Positions 21,645-35,000 of a DNA stretch of 64,000 bases are shown here, piece by piece (position 1 is the first letter of the stretch; each line of letters opens with the position of its first letter). The notes beneath the pieces are model-generated. The model did not search any database, was not told the origin of the DNA, and saw only the letters and a program-made list of their open reading frames with translations. The DNA comes from Corallium rubrum (taxonomy: Eukaryota > Cnidaria > Anthozoa > Scleralcyonacea > Coralliidae): positions 29,997,567 through 30,061,566 of the forward strand of contig OZ035997.1 of NCBI GenBank assembly GCA_964035015.1, in the 5' to 3' direction. Both the position numbers and the translations under genes were made by a program.

Positions 21645-22047
21645 GAATTTATTATATAGCTATTTGGTTCATTTTATTTTAAAGCTTCGAGCGTTGTTTT
21701 CGTCTGCGGAGTATGCTGTTTACCTTACCTGTTGACTTTTTCGTGTCGCTTCTTGGCCTTCTTATTTACATGCACCAGTTCGGCTTTTATTTGTCGTGTT
21801 TTTCGATAAACAGCTTTAAAGAAAACCAGCAGTGATGTTCCAACACATTTTATTGTTCAGAATATTTGAATAAAGATACCTATTTTTCTTTTATTTGTAT
21901 TCAAATCAACTCAGAAATGTTCCCGCCAAAACTTACAGGGCCGAGAAAAAAGCGTATTGACCGGTCGGTCAATATCGTAAAATCCCGACCTCTCAGGAAC
22001 CAATCAGCGTGCGTCGTTTTGCGTGCGGACCGGAAATCAAACCCAGC

Positions 22048-22227
22048 CATATAATAATAACTACTTATTGACCGAACGTGAGGTCTGTACTAGTGAAATA
22101 TCGCACCGATACTTTAGTACGGACCGATACGAGCGCAGCGAATTGAGGTCTGTGCAAAAAACAGAGGTCCGATATTTCACTAGTACAGACCGAACAAGCG
22201 AGGTCAATAAGTAGTTTATTATATGGC
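22048..22227. mobile_element. Palindromic MITE related to 21502-21644
   Basis: CCATATAATA and ACTTATTGACCGAAC on the left, GTTCGGTCTGTACTAGTG-type arms inside, and CGAGGTCAATAAG..TATATGG on the right form a palindrome of about 180 bp. The terminal design equals that of 21502-21644, with other stem words. Confidence 0.8.
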
Positions 22228-22857
22228 CTTAAATGTTGTGAACGTTCTGTGAAAACTTGATCCATCTTTCTTGCGAACTAAACGAAAATGGAGACATTTT
22301 CCCATTTTTACATGTAAAGTACTTTCCGTTGAGCTAGAATCCTGAACTTTCTACCCCAAATAGTATTTCAATTGCTTTTGTTTGACATATTGCTCAAGAT
22401 CGTACGTTAAGTAGTTGAATAAAAAATCATCTGAAATTCTAATACTTGTGAGAAGTAAATGTTATATTATTACGAACAATGTTACGAACGTTTTGGGCAT
22501 TTTAAAAACTTTCACAAAACGTGGAAACTCGAACTATACATCAAATGAAAGCTTATAAAATTTCTAACAACATACCTGCACGATATATTTCAACAATGAG
22601 TAGTTCTTAAATTATAATCCATCTTGTTGCATATATACTGACATGACTGCAATTTTGTTTATAAAACTTACGGTCCCGAACGGCAGATTCCGCTCTGAGC
22701 GGACGGATACGGGAAATATCCGACCGCTTATGAACCAATCAAATTACAAGATTTCCGTATTCGGACCTCTCAGCGCTGCTGCCATATAATAAGTTAACGT
22801 ATTTTATAGTATAGTACAGTATAGCGGCGCCCAACAGCGGATAAAACCGAAAGTAAG

Positions 22858-22872
22858 GGGGGGGGGGGGGGG
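22858..22872. repeat. G homopolymer
   Basis: A run of about 15 G within otherwise AT-rich non-coding DNA (22230-23090), in which no gene was recognised. Confidence 0.9.
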
Positions 22873-23090
22873 CGCTACTTTCGTAGTGAACGTACGTTTC
22901 ATTTACTTTCCTAACCCGTGGTTTATACTGATCTTCACTTTCAAGTTTCAAGGCAGCGCAAGATGGACGGACTTCTCTCCGTGCTACTATCATCACCCCA
23001 TAATTTGAATTGATTAATTATACACTATACAAGACCCATGCTGCGAAAGTCTCTTAAATTATTAACCATTGCACTGCTTTCTATAAAGAC

Positions 23091-23345
23091 ATGAAAAACG
23101 TTCAAATAACTTACACTAAATGTTCCATCCACAGACTGCTGCTCTGTTCCTTTTGCTTACGCCCAGAAACTCTCCCACACGTGGTTGCCGGATGTCAATC
23201 ATACCTTGAACGTTTTACGTGGAGACACGACTCTATTCTGAACTTTCTTGCCAAGACCCTACAAACTGACAATTGCTCCAACCTTTTTGTTGATCTTCCT
23301 GAATTCAAAAGCCCCTCAATAATAACTGGAATGGACGAATCCTGA
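23091..23345 (+). pseudogene. Fragment of an RLE-LINE C-terminus (zinc knuckle)
   Basis: Reads LCSFCLRPETLPHVVAGCQS (CxxC..H....C), then ERFTWRHDSILNFLAKTL and DLPEFKSPSIITG, the pattern between the knuckle and the endonuclease in R2/R4-like LINEs. The endonuclease itself is missing; an ATT array follows at 23394-23525. Confidence 0.75.
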
Positions 23346-23391
23346 CTTACTGAACAATTTGTAAATTACGTAATTTGTAATTTCGAGTTTC

Positions 23392-23393
<2 letters not shown>

Positions 23394-23448
<55 letters not shown>

Positions 23449-23472
23449 TACTATTATTATTATTATTATTAC

Positions 23473-23525
<53 letters not shown>
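23394..23525. repeat. (ATT)n array
   Basis: About 130 bp of ATT with three ACT variants; probably the tail of the LINE fragment before it. Confidence 0.95.
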
Positions 23526-23526
<1 letters not shown>

Positions 23527-23598
23527 TCTAGCAATTCATACGGTAAGTTCGTAACGTGGTTCCCGCGTAATCTAAACATCAAGCTATAGATTTCCTAC

Positions 23599-23632
23599 CC
23601 CCCCCCCCCCCCCCACATACACACACACACAC
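23599..23632. repeat. C homopolymer and (CA)n
   Basis: A run of about 17 C followed by ACATACACACACACACACA. Confidence 0.9.
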
Positions 23633-23873
23633 AATACGCCGTACGCTAAGTTTCTTAATTGCATGGCATGGTAAGTAAATATATTGGGCTCTGATTGGCT
23701 GGGCCCCGTGCATTTATAAGAGTATGGAGATCATAAATGACGTAACGTGGCGTAAAATGGCGTAGGATGGCGTCACCTGGCGGGAAAAGCTAGCGATCGA
23801 ACTTTCAAAACTATCCCAATTTTAGCTTGTTTTGTTTCCCTCATATTTTATAAAACAGATGAAACATACCGCT

Positions 23874-24004
23874 CCTGTGCATATGTACTCTTATAAAGGT
23901 ACATTTGACGTGATTTGAACACGAAAGAAGTGTAAAGGCTCTACTCAACTTCTTTCGTGTTCAAATGACGTCAAACGTACCTTTATAAGAGTACATATGC
24001 ACGG
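23874..24004. repeat. Palindrome with ~58-bp arms
   Basis: CTGTGCATATGTACTCTTAT and AAAGGTACATTTGACGTGA are inverted on the right (ACGTACCTTTATAAGAGTAC, ATATGCACGG). The centre is GTGTAAAGGCTCTACTC. Confidence 0.85.
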
Positions 24005-24504
24005 AGTTTTATGTTTTATTTGTTAAACTAATCTTTAAAAAAATTTGAAGGCGGTGCACACGACTCGCAAAGCCATTCCTCATCATCCTCACGACTTTCA
24101 CTCAAATTCTCAAACTCATTAATAATTCATGAGATAATCAACAAATCATAAGCGCTGAATTCTACTACGTGAAAGGACTTGAAATACCAGGGAAGTACTG
24201 GGAAGAGGACTAGAAACGTTATTTCCAGTCCAAGGACTAGAAAATAACATTTCTAGTCCTAGGACTTGAAATATGACGCCAAGAGCCATGGGAATAGATT
24301 TCGAGCACTTCCAAAGCGTTTGCACAACGGCTCGAAGTCTTCTTCGACACTTCGTCGTCCGCCATGCCGACAATTCACCTTCAAACTCGGTTAACGAGGC
24401 GCGAGTTACCAAAATACGCTTCATTTCCAATTAAAATCAAATCATCAACGAAGACATTCACACAAACGGCTTTTTCATCCATCCACTAATTACTAATACA
24501 CTAA

Positions 24505-24890
24505 GGCCAGTTTTAGACGGCGTGCTTTACATGTGCCGAATCTAATAGTAATTTGGGACGACTCAAATCTATTTAGCACGGCAGTCAATTTATACGGCGA
24601 ACCAAATGGGTCGCACCAAATACCGTTTCGTGTTCCTGTGAACCTAATATAGAAAATATATTTTAATAATTTATGCATTAGATACGGTACATGAGAAGTT
24701 CGCCGTCTAAATCGATCTAAACCAACGTCGCACCAAATGCATTAAGTACGACCAATTCAGTCGAACTTAATCAAATGGTCGACCCAAATAAAAGTTGCCG
24801 TACCTATTTGATTTAGACGCCGTGCTTATCATGTACCTAATCTCTCCTATTTGGTTCGGCACATGAAGAGCACGCCGTATAAAACAGGCC
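24505..24890. mobile_element. MITE with TAA target duplication (Harbinger-like)
   Basis: GGCCAGTTTTAGACGGCGTG and CACGCCGTATAAAACAGGCC form the ends, with TAA directly outside each (24502-24504, 24891-24893), the target preference of Harbinger elements. Inside, ACGGTACATGAGAAG and similar words repeat in both directions. Confidence 0.75.
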
Positions 24891-24980
24891 TAACTGACTT
24901 GGAAATAACACTAAGTGATTTTGAGAAGTCATTCATTCGCCTCGGACTGGAACGAATTCCTCGTTGAAAACACGGCCTAG

Positions 24981-25342
24981 CAGGCACGTAGCCAGGGTTC
25001 TGAAAGGGGGGAGTCGAAGTCAAAGTAAATTTTTAGGGGGTCCGGGGGCATGCTCCCCCGGGAAATTTTGAAATCGGAAGCCGCTGAAATGCCATTTCCT
25101 GGCTTTTGGAGGAAGATTTTACAGACTCTAAAGGTTAAAAAACGTCATATAAAATACTCAAAACATGCAAACGTCACATAGATACTCAAAATGCATACAC
25201 TCAGTAGATTGAATACACTGTTTGCAGTTTATTTCCTGACACAATGGCATATTGCATCAGTTTTGTAGTTACATGTCTGTTGGTTTATATCAAAAGGGGG
25301 GGAGCCGCGGCTCCCACGGCTCCCCCCCTGGCTACGTCCCTG
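24981..25342. mobile_element. hAT MITE, complete, with 8-bp target duplication
   Basis: Ends CAGGCACGTAGCCAGG and CCTGGCTACGTCCCTG; target duplication CGGCCTAG (24973-24980) and TGGCCTAG (25343-25350), 7 of 8. Same family as 13643-13970. G-rich just inside both ends. No coding sequence. Confidence 0.9.
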
Positions 25343-26323
25343 TGGCCTAGTCCTCATTGTCGTCCTTTAAATATTACTTAATGCAAGAAAGATGGTACCA
25401 GTTGTCGCAAAGATCCGCACTGGGCCATATCGCCATATTCTGGCAATTGACAAGTGCATATTGTTTGTATTATTAACTGTTTCTCATTCAGTTCGTGATT
25501 TCTCATTGCTGACTGATCGATAAAGTCAGCATCGTCAGTCTAATAAGAGGAATGACTTTATAATTATATATGCTTCCCTCCTAAAAATAAGCTGCACATT
25601 TTCTTCAATTTAAAGTTCTAAATACTGACAGAGCTTTAGAAGCTTGGTTTCACAAATGGCCTCTTGGTTCTATTAAAATGTACGAACTATACGCCGGCGT
25701 ACTTTTTAGTCAAAATTTTAAATACTGACAGAAAGTTCGTTGGTTTCAGAAGTAGCTTCTCGGTTACTGAGCGTATAGCGTACGTTATAAATAAGATAAA
25801 GTAAAGCGTGTTCTTGAGGGAGGCAAATTTCTGAAGAGGGGGACAAATTTGGGGGGGTGGGGGGTGGGGTGGGGTAGAATTGAAATTTCCTGGGACGCCG
25901 GCACATGGGTGACACATCCTTTTTGTCGTTCCTATTCTTGATGCTGTTAGTTCATACTGCATGATCTTGCGAAGCAGTCGGGAGTCCTTCCGTTTCTTCT
26001 TAGTTACCTATGTTATTGAGACTGCACTTGACTTGACTGCACTCGCCACGTTTCCACCATTTAATTTTGACTTAAGTATCTTTCGTATCCTTCTCAAGAA
26101 CTCTTTGGATATTGCCTCTTTCATGTCACCGTAGTTTAAATCATCTGCCTCTAAATATTCCAAGATATTTATATCCATCTCCTATTCTCCATCTTCTAGT
26201 CCCCTGATAACTTAGGCATCTGCCATCGTAATCCCTTCACACTTGGACACCTTTCCCTTTTCATGATCATGACCAGGACTACATTTACTAATTCCAAATT
26301 CCATTCCAATCTCACTGCTAAAA
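25343..26323. other. Non-coding stretch
   Basis: No gene was recognised. A G/T-rich run (GGGGGGGTGGGGGGTGGGGTGG) is at about 25850-25873. Confidence 0.5.
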
Positions 26324-26324
26324 A

Positions 26325-26371
<47 letters not shown>

Positions 26372-27672
26372 GTTTTTGAATAGCCGGGTTTTTTTCTCAG
26401 TGACGGCCAGTAGCGCTTTGGCTTCTCCTACCAACATTTGTTAGGATTATATGATTCAACACTACAGTTTCTTCAAAAATATCAATCTTCTTGTACTACT
26501 TTACTCAGCACTTTGCGCAGTAGTGTCTCACTTTCCATGAGCACTGTCTTCTGCATGGTTCTCACGACCCATCTGGCATCCTTCTCATGTGGTATCAGCT
26601 TCTTGATTTGTTGCTGTAGTTTCTTGATACCACCTCCAAGACATCCTATTACCAGTGGTATTATCTCTACATGGAATCCCAGTCGCTTCTCTCTTGTTTC
26701 AAACGCTAACTGCTGGTACTTGTTCAACTTTTCCCGATGTTTTGCTTCGATGTTTTGTTCCTGAGGACATGCCATGTCCACCAGCCAAATATGTTTCCCA
26801 TCCCTGTCCTCCAGTGTGAGGTCTGGTCTCCTAGATTTATTATATTTCCTCAGTTTATATTCAAAATCCCACACCATCTTAAACTTGTCATTCTCTACAA
26901 CATGCCCTTTCACCCAACGCTGTTGGTACCACAGTGTTCCTTCCTCTATAATCCCATGTTGCTTACCCCATTGCACCGCTAGCACCATCAATGCACTGTT
27001 ATGTCTCCTCACATACTCTGTCCCTGCTAATACTGTGCATCCTGCCAAGAGATGTTGGACAGTCTCATCGTACTGTCCACATAACCTACACAGTACCGAT
27101 TCAACGTTTAGTCCTCTCATCCCCTTCCATTTTCTTGTCTCGATCATCTGTTCTTGCATATTTACTATCGCTGCAGTCTTCTTAGGGTCGAGATTACATT
27201 TAAGCCATTCACTACATTCCAATTCCTGGTCCTTATAGACCTTGCTTTGCATTTCCTTCTTCATATATTCAGACTTTTTGTTGTTTTCCATTCCTTTCTT
27301 CAGTCCTTCCTTCAGCTTCCTCCAACCAGTTTTCCAGGGGCCAATCATACTCTCTCCGTTCATCGTAACTCCTTTTTCATTAAAGGTTACCTCCAATCCA
27401 CACTCCGCTAACGTCTGTTCTGCTTCACGTTTCACTGAGCAATACTCATCATCGTACTCTCTCTTCCATACTACTGCAATCCATCTACTCTCTGACATTG
27501 ACATGTAAGTCGCAATTCTGACTTTTGTTTCCTGATATACTTCTCTCAGGCTCTTTAATCCTCGTCCTCCCACCTGCCTTTTCATGTATAGCCTCTCGTC
27601 ACTGGATTGCCTATCAGAACCACCTATTACATATTCTGTTGCCGAAACAAGGAATGGGCAAATCCTGAACTG
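26324..27672 (-). mobile_element. 5'-truncated RLE-type LINE (R2/R4-like), second copy
   Basis: On the minus strand it runs from inside the region behind RT (about 27672) to an AAT array at 26324-26370. The frame is open over most of its length, so it is much younger than the copy at 17395-21412. Confidence 0.85.
26482..27670 (-). pseudogene. C-terminal knuckle and restriction-like endonuclease of RLE-LINE
   Basis: Nearly 400 codons are open, from PFLVSATEYVIGGSD and RLYMKRQVGGRGLKSL at the N-terminal side to the stop at 26482. A CCHC-like knuckle LCRLCGQYDETVQHLLAGC lies at about 27060-27115. It is followed by MVWDFEYKLRKYNKSRRPDL and KHIWLVDMACP (about 26770-26880), the RPD...D pattern of the restriction-like endonuclease that opens the target DNA in R2/R4 elements. 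RT is missing because of 5' truncation, so the fragment cannot mobilise itself. Confidence 0.88.
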
Positions 27673-28778
27673 CTAACTTTTTAAAATTATTGTGCTGTAT
27701 ATTTGTTTTATGTTGTTATATATAGTTATTAGTTATATATTGTTAGTGTTGATTCAAGTAGCCGATTGTAAATTACCTTAAATAAGCGAGATTTACAATT
27801 GTATATTATCTAAAAAGACATTTAATAAAGTTTCCATTGTTATTAGGTGTTCCATTTTTTGCGGTGTTGCGCTGTTCCGTGTTTTACTACACGCCCTCTG
27901 GCGATGGCTCCATACCCAAAATTCCGTTGTCGAGTACCTATATATATATTATATGTCTACAAACGTGGGAAGTTTGTTGCCTTTCTCACAAAATGAACAA
28001 TTCTCAGTACATATGTCCGCTCAGCTATATAATAGTAAATAGAACTCGAGTCGTCGCCGCGGGCTGGATTATATTTAAAAATCAAGTTAAACATATAAGA
28101 ACTAAAAATGGCCTGATAGAGATATAGAACTCGACTAAATATAGCTCTCTAGAGTTCTCGCCTCTATTCTCACATTCGAGTCTAATAATAAATAATTATG
28201 TCGTTTAAAAAATAAAAAATAAATAAAAAGATATCAATTAGAGAATAAAGTACCTAGTAATTAAATATTAATATTATTTATATAAAATGGGAATCTGGTG
28301 CCTCTCAAGCATACCAAGGATGATTTTAAAAGACAGAAAGATATTTCGTTTTCAAATTAGACATAATTGTCGAGTACGGTTTGTCATATTTTGCAGCGAG
28401 TTTCGAGGCGAGTATTTTATGGAATGTCGCACCATTTGTGCCAAAAACTAGGGGTGTAAATACTGCTTGTTCTATTTCAATGACTCTTCTATATTGTACA
28501 CCCTCTTCTTCTCATTCTCGTGACGTAGCAAGATCGACTCGGTGGATTTGGATTTATTCGACGCGGCATTCATTCATTCATTCATTCGCATCAGGTAGTT
28601 AAGGAAATAGTTAGCAACCGCCGTTTTATGAACGAATCTAAAGCATGTTCCGAGACATATTTTTCTTGTTTAATGAATGGCTTTTTAAATAAGTACAAGA
28701 TGATTTCAAAGTTGCTAACAAGGAGGTCAATTTTCTAGTTGTTTTGTAGCTTACCTGGCCGACCTATACTAAACAAGG
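27673..28778. other. Upstream region of the SLC22 gene
   Basis: AT-rich, with no gene recognised. AATAAAG at about 27827 followed by TTTCCATTGTTATTAG may be the 3' end of another repeat. (ATTC)n is at 28570-28590. The promoter and 5' UTR of the SLC22 gene should lie here, but no element could be fixed. Confidence 0.45.
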
Positions 28779-29060
28779 ATGGCAATATCTATGGACGATG
28801 CGCTGGTCAAACTTGGTGGTTTTGGATTATTCCAATGGCTGGTTTTTCTTGGTACAAGTGTAACAGAAATGGCACTAGCTTTTCAAACTTTTCTTCAAAC
28901 ATTTCTCACTGCTGAACCTAATTGGGCATGTAAAAATGAAAGCACTATATGCAACTTTACTAAATCAATTGGATTTCGGGATGACAATTACAACGCCAGA
29001 TGTGATATGCCACGATCCGAATGGACTTTCTCTGATGACTTCACGTCTATCGTCACTGAG
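28779..29060 (+). CDS. SLC22 exon 1 (residues 1-94)
   Basis: Start codon, TM1 (FGLFQWLVFLGTSVTEMALA) and most of the extracellular loop with three cysteines. Ends in phase 0 at ACTGAG before donor GTAATT. Confidence 0.92.
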
Positions 29061-32000
29061 GTAATTAAAGTAGTAACAGTACAGTCGACCCTCCATTCTT
29101 AAAAGCGACGATCTTTGTTGTACGAAAAAATAGTTAATTGAGCCTAATATAGCTAAACCTGACACAGTGCTAAAAAGCGGTGCCCTGTGGCGTTCAAAAC
29201 ATCGCGTTAAAAATGTCGCATCAAAAATGCGGCTTTCTATTGATTCCCAACGAACGAACGAACGAACGAAATATCACACACAGGATATGCATATATACAA
29301 CCATTGATGACGTGACCTATCTGAACAAGATGCATATAGGCTTCCGGTAATAGACCGCCGTCATCACGATTTAATGGAGCATGGGCGCTATTGATGTGCC
29401 AAGCTTCCAAACAACGTCTTTTGGTGGTACCGTGGATTGGTAGTGATAATTTTTGAATTATCCCGCGCAATCTCATGGTTGGTTTTGCAGGCGTGCTCCG
29501 ACAAAGCAGAATTTTCCTTTTTTGAAACGAAAACCGCTTTTTGGTGCTCTTCCAAACGTGCCAAACGCGTGCCAAACTGACGTTTTGTCTGGCCAATGTA
29601 CTCCTGATTATACAGTCATTGCACGGAATGGAATAAATAGCATCTTTTCTCTGTTCTTTCACAATACGATCCTTAGGTTTCGCAAAAATATGACCTAGCG
29701 TTAAGAAAGGTATTTGAGCAACTTTTACGTTGAAATTACCTAAGATTCTTTTAATTGGTTCCATAATTCCTTGAATGTACGGAACAATTGCAAAACCCAT
29801 CATCGAATTTTTGTCCTCAGTGTTTTTGCGTGGTGGTCGTGGTTTAACTGGTTTTAAACAGTTTTTTTAAGAAATCATTAGGATATATAGTTATTCGCCT
29901 TTATAAAGTCAAATGCATACTGTTGCTCACGTTCTCACGACTCGGCACTAGATGGTATATGCACTGGGCCCTAGTCAAAAGCAAAGTTCTTGAAAGGACT
30001 TCTTATAGCTGGGATGAGGAGAGTCAGATGGGAGGTATTTGTCAGTGTGTGTAGGTTTCCAGTATACCCCAGTTTCGAGATTCCCGTGGCCTGTTCTTTA
30101 CTTCTTTTGACAATCAAATCCAAAAAAGGCAAACTTCTATTCGTTTCACGTTCTTGAATAGAATCGAAGGCTCGACGAAATTAAGTGATTTAAAAGAATT
30201 TCCACTTTATTTTTGGATACCGCAGACGTAACATATCGTTTTCAGAAAAAAGGACAGTTCACTGGTGCGGTAGCTACCGAGTCGAGGAAAAGTGAGCAAC
30301 AGCGTGTATTTGAAGTTTTAAAGGCGAATAACCACCCTGATGATTTTTTAAAAAGCTGTTTAAAACTAGTCACACCACCATCACGCAAAAACGCTGAGGA
30401 TGAAAATTCGATGATGGGTTTGCGATTGTTCCGTACATTCAAGGAATTCAATTAAAAGAATCTTAGGTAGTTTCAACGTATAAAAGTTGCTCAAAAACCT
30501 TTCTTAACGCTAGGTCATGTTTTAGGTGATGACCCGTAAAGCATCGTGGTTAAATGAACAGTCGCCATATCCGTTTTTGGTAACGTCAATTATTACGATC
30601 ATTGCAATTATTTTCATGATTAAGAATATAGCAATTATTGCAATGATTGTAAAACTTGTAGTGATAACAGTAATTGTAATTATTGTAATCATGGTGATTA
30701 TGCTAACTAATTATTGTAATCATCGTAGTCGCCATATAAAATCATAATTACCAGTAGTTAACATAATCACTATATATGTCTATATGATCATTATTAAGTT
30801 AATTATCACAATGATCAACATCATCATTATCATTTTCACCTGCATAATTATTATAATTAAATAATTAATCATTGTGATAATCATAATTATCGTAACTATT
30901 ATTAATTATGAATTGTCGTAATTATTTTAATTAATAAACAAGCTAAGATTATTAATCTATCAATGTTATATATATCATCTTATAGAATTATTTGTAACAA
31001 AAATATTTATAGTTTGATCTGGTTTGTAACAAGTCAACTTTGGCTACTCTGGCAAGCATGATTATTTTTGCTGGTTGGCTCTTTGGCAGCTTAATATTTG
31101 GTTTTCTTTCCGATAAATTTGGTCGCAAAATAGCATTCCTTTCAGCCGCAGTTAATGCGAGTTTGGTTCCTCTCGCTGGCTCGTTTGCAAATTCACTTTG
31201 GCTATTCATCGTTATCAGATTCTTTGTTGGAGTTGGAATAGGTAAGATATGTAAATCTCAAATCATTATATAATAATTTATGAAATAATCTGCCAATTAC
31301 AATAATTCATTCAATTCCCGTCTTGCGTGGTATACGCTAAAATCGTATAAGATCAAAGATCTCAATTATATCTATGCAAGATAAACAAATTGGTGTATGA
31401 ATAAATTTTACACATTCTCATGAATAAAATCTCACGGGTTTTTGTATCTACTGCGTATGCGCGAGTAGATACTATGCTGTTAAGGTAAGTTAAGTTAAGT
31501 TAACACCCAATATAACAATGCTACATCAAGTATTTTCATGCTAAAATAAGCTTTGTGGAAACACCACGTAAAATATTTCTTTGCTAAGCTTTCGGCCTGT
31601 TGCCGAGACGAAGTCGAGGGAAACATCGAGACTCGAGCACGTCATTTATAAACTAAGCAACTGATCAATTAAATCCAGGGCCGTTGGCAGAATTTTTTAG
31701 TCAGGGGGGAAGTAAGACTGGCCAATTTCTAGGGTGGTCTGGGGGTATGCTCCCCCGGAAAAATTTTGAGATTTGAGTCTCCGAAATGGCATTTCCCGCG
31801 ATCTGACATCATATTTGAGCAAAATTTTGAACATTTTAAAACATATTTTTTAAGACACGTTCTCTCATCTTTACAAAAAACTACAGTATTACATATTTAC
31901 AATGACAACGACAGTCATTTGCAACTCACTTGTAACTTTTCACCAAAATGTTCAGAAGTTCGTTTCGAAGTTCGCAAGTTCGTTGGGAAGTTCAAAGTTC

Positions 32001-35000
32001 GTTGTGAAGTACGCAATTGATTGCCGGCTACTAGGAACCAATAAGTCAATCAAATGCGTAGCTTAAAACGAACTTTGAATTTCCCAACGAACTTGCGAAC
32101 TTCGGAACGAAATTCCAAACATTCTGGTGAAAAGTGAGTAGCAAATGACTGCAAAATAATAGTTACTCTATAACGGGATAAAACGCGAACGCAACGCGAA
32201 AACTCATTGTCAGAGTTTTATGATATTAAACGACTAGTTAGTTCTTTATTCTGTGACTCTGGGAACAAATGTGATGTTGTTGCACAATTATTAACTATAT
32301 AACTGTCTGAATACCAATAAAGAATGGCTGTCCTTCCTGAGAAATAGTGCCATGTTTTGCAATCTCAATAGACTCCCTTCTTCGCGTGAAGTATTGCTTG
32401 TCGCTGCATGCTAAGCGTGACGACTCTTCCCACTTAACACGATTGTCATACTTCCAAGCGTGTTTGGCAGCAGCAGATTTATTCTGTTGGGCTTTAATGA
32501 AACATGTCTTGTGCTCCTTCAGGCGAGTAGAGAGATTTCTTCCCGTTTCCCCGATGTATAAACCAAGCCACATTCACACGGAATGCGATACACTCCAGGC
32601 TTAGATAAGCTATCCACCTCGCCTTTATGTGTGAAAAGTACCTTGAACAATTTGTGTTGACTACTGTGAAATACCTTCATACCAGCACGATTTAGAATCC
32701 TCTCAATCTTGTGGGATGCTGGTCCGATGTACGGAAGATGAAACTGAAGGTGGTTCTTGCTGGGACTGAGTATTCCACTCCGGATGTACCGAAGGTGTCA
32801 CAGAAGCTTGAATCCTCTTCTCAGGAAAACCGTTGTTATAGTTGTTCGCGCTCGATGAACGAGAGTTTTGCACACAGACGATTTGATACATGGATGATGG
32901 AATGAAGTGTAGTTAAGGTATCTGTCAGTGTGTCTTGGTTTTCTATACACAGTATCAAGTATGACTCAGTTGCTTAGTTTATAAATGACGTGAGCCAACA
33001 ACTTGTTGTCATTGCTCTGATGAAGGCCTGAGTCAACAGGCCGAAAGCTTAGCAAAGAAATATTTTACGTGGTTTTCCTCGTGAATAGTCCAAAGTTCTA
33101 GCGGTCAACAATTGAAAACTTATTGCCCGAGCAGGCAATAAGTTCTCAATTATTGCCCGCTCGGTAAACATTGAAATTTAGCTAAGGTCGTATGATCATG
33201 ACCACAAACCAACCAATGACAGTCATCCATCGTTGTATCCAGCGAAACTCTAGCTATATAAACAATTGATTATGTTGAACAGCGAGATCAATTTAGCCAG
33301 GACGGATAGTTGAGCAGAGAAAATATAGATGACAATTGGAATATTAATGTAGAACATTATACAAACTAAAGAAGACAGAAAATGTTAATGGTCGATCAGT
33401 GCCGGAGAAAACAAAACGTGAGGTGACTAGATCTTGTATACTTTTATATCTATATAATATTATGAAAGGTAGATGGACGTTTAAACTTCATTACTTCAAT
33501 CAGTCTTTAAGCAACATCACTGTTTCAGTAGCGCTTTTCGTAGGTTTCTGTCTGTCGTCGAATAACTTAAATTGCACCAACGTAAATTTGGTTTCTTGTT
33601 AGTCTATAAATACGTGTCACTATATGTATCTCATGTAGTCACATATTGTGAAGCGCTGCTAGGTAAAATAATCTGTTGTATTTGGAACTGGTTTCTATAT
33701 ATAGCGACAGAAAACTATATTGGGAAATGATTTATAAATATATACAGCGTATACTGTATTTAGAAATGTTTTCTAAATCACAGTTTACTGTATTTAGAAA
33801 ACATTTCTAAATACAGTATTGAAATTTTAAATTAACATATATGTATTCTTTCCCCCTCAATTTCCATCATTTCCCCCTCAATTTCCATCATCTTCTAAGC
33901 CCTGCCCGGTGTATTTGTCCCAACTAATTGGTGACTTAATTGAAAAAGCTCAGTAAGCAAGCGATCTCGCTTGCGAATTGCCGTATTTATAAAGATAGCG
34001 ATCAATTTATATTTTTATGTGCATTTAAATTAGCTTTTTGAACCTTGTTCTTGTGTTTTAAAAACTTTTCGCAACAACGTAGCTGGAAATATACATAGGC
34101 TATAATACACAAGAAAATAAGAGTTCATTTTTAAGTAAAACTTTGCTGTTAGTTATTCACGTCAACACTAACTATTTCGATTAACTCTATTTAGGTTGTA
34201 AGGCCGCATTGTTTGCCATTCTTTTGGAATTCTCTGGAGTAAAGCACCGTGGAACAGTGGGAATGATATACTGGATTTCATTCTCACTTGCACTAATGAT
34301 TCTCCCGCTTTTTGCTTATTTCATTCGTGATTGGCGCCATTTAACAATACTCATCAGTTGCATAGGTCTTCCTGCGTTGCTTGCTTGGTGGTAAGTAGCG
34401 TGAATACCTTACCTGTATATTATTACAGTCGAACCCCTATTAAGAGGGGTGTCCGCTTAAAAGGGATTGCCCAGTAGGGGGTACGCATGTGGTGACAAGC
34501 TTTTTACTCCGACGATATTGCAATTATTGCGCAATACTTCCCGTCAGCCTTTGTGAAACTGTGAGTCGTGTAATGCAGCCATTTTAGGCTGGGATATTTT
34601 GCAATTGCAAGTGAGCGAGTTATAGTTGATCAGTAATGCGGCTGACAAATGACAGCCTTTGTGAAACTGTGAGTCGTGTATTAATGTAGCCATTGTCCTT
34701 TCGATGAAGTGTTTTCGAATCTTGATCTGGAACGGTGTTGGAATATTCGGCTTTTATAATATTTTGCAAGTGACCGAGTTATAGTTGATCAGTATAAACG
34801 TGGCTGACAATTGTCTTCGTTATAAATATGCTTACAAATTTATATGTTTTCAACCGCACACGCCGATCGCGGTACAGGAGGCCTCACTAAGGGGGCGATT
34901 ACATGGTCCGGGATCCCGGTTAACCGGGCTAGTCCGCTTTATATATAAGACGCATGTTATTTAAACATTTCGATTACATGAGAAGCGGACTAGCCCGGTT

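Larger units (their letters stand above)
31567..33074 (-). mobile_element. Penelope-like element with inverted terminal repeats, interrupted by a MITE
   Basis: ACGTAAAATATTTCTTTGCT, AAGCTTTCGGCCTGTTG and CATTTATAAACTAAGCAACT on the left (31567-31669) are inverted on the right (about 32958-33074). The right copy contains CTGATGAAGGCCTGAG..CAGGCCGAAAGC, the type of end found in Penelope-like elements. Inside lies the endonuclease part on the minus strand. A hAT-like MITE occupies 31676-32321. It sits in SLC22 intron 2. Confidence 0.75.

Noticed and set aside
26438-27508. Plus-strand open frames rich in Ser, Pro, Leu, Phe
   Set aside because: They are the reverse of the well-supported RLE-LINE frame on the minus strand.
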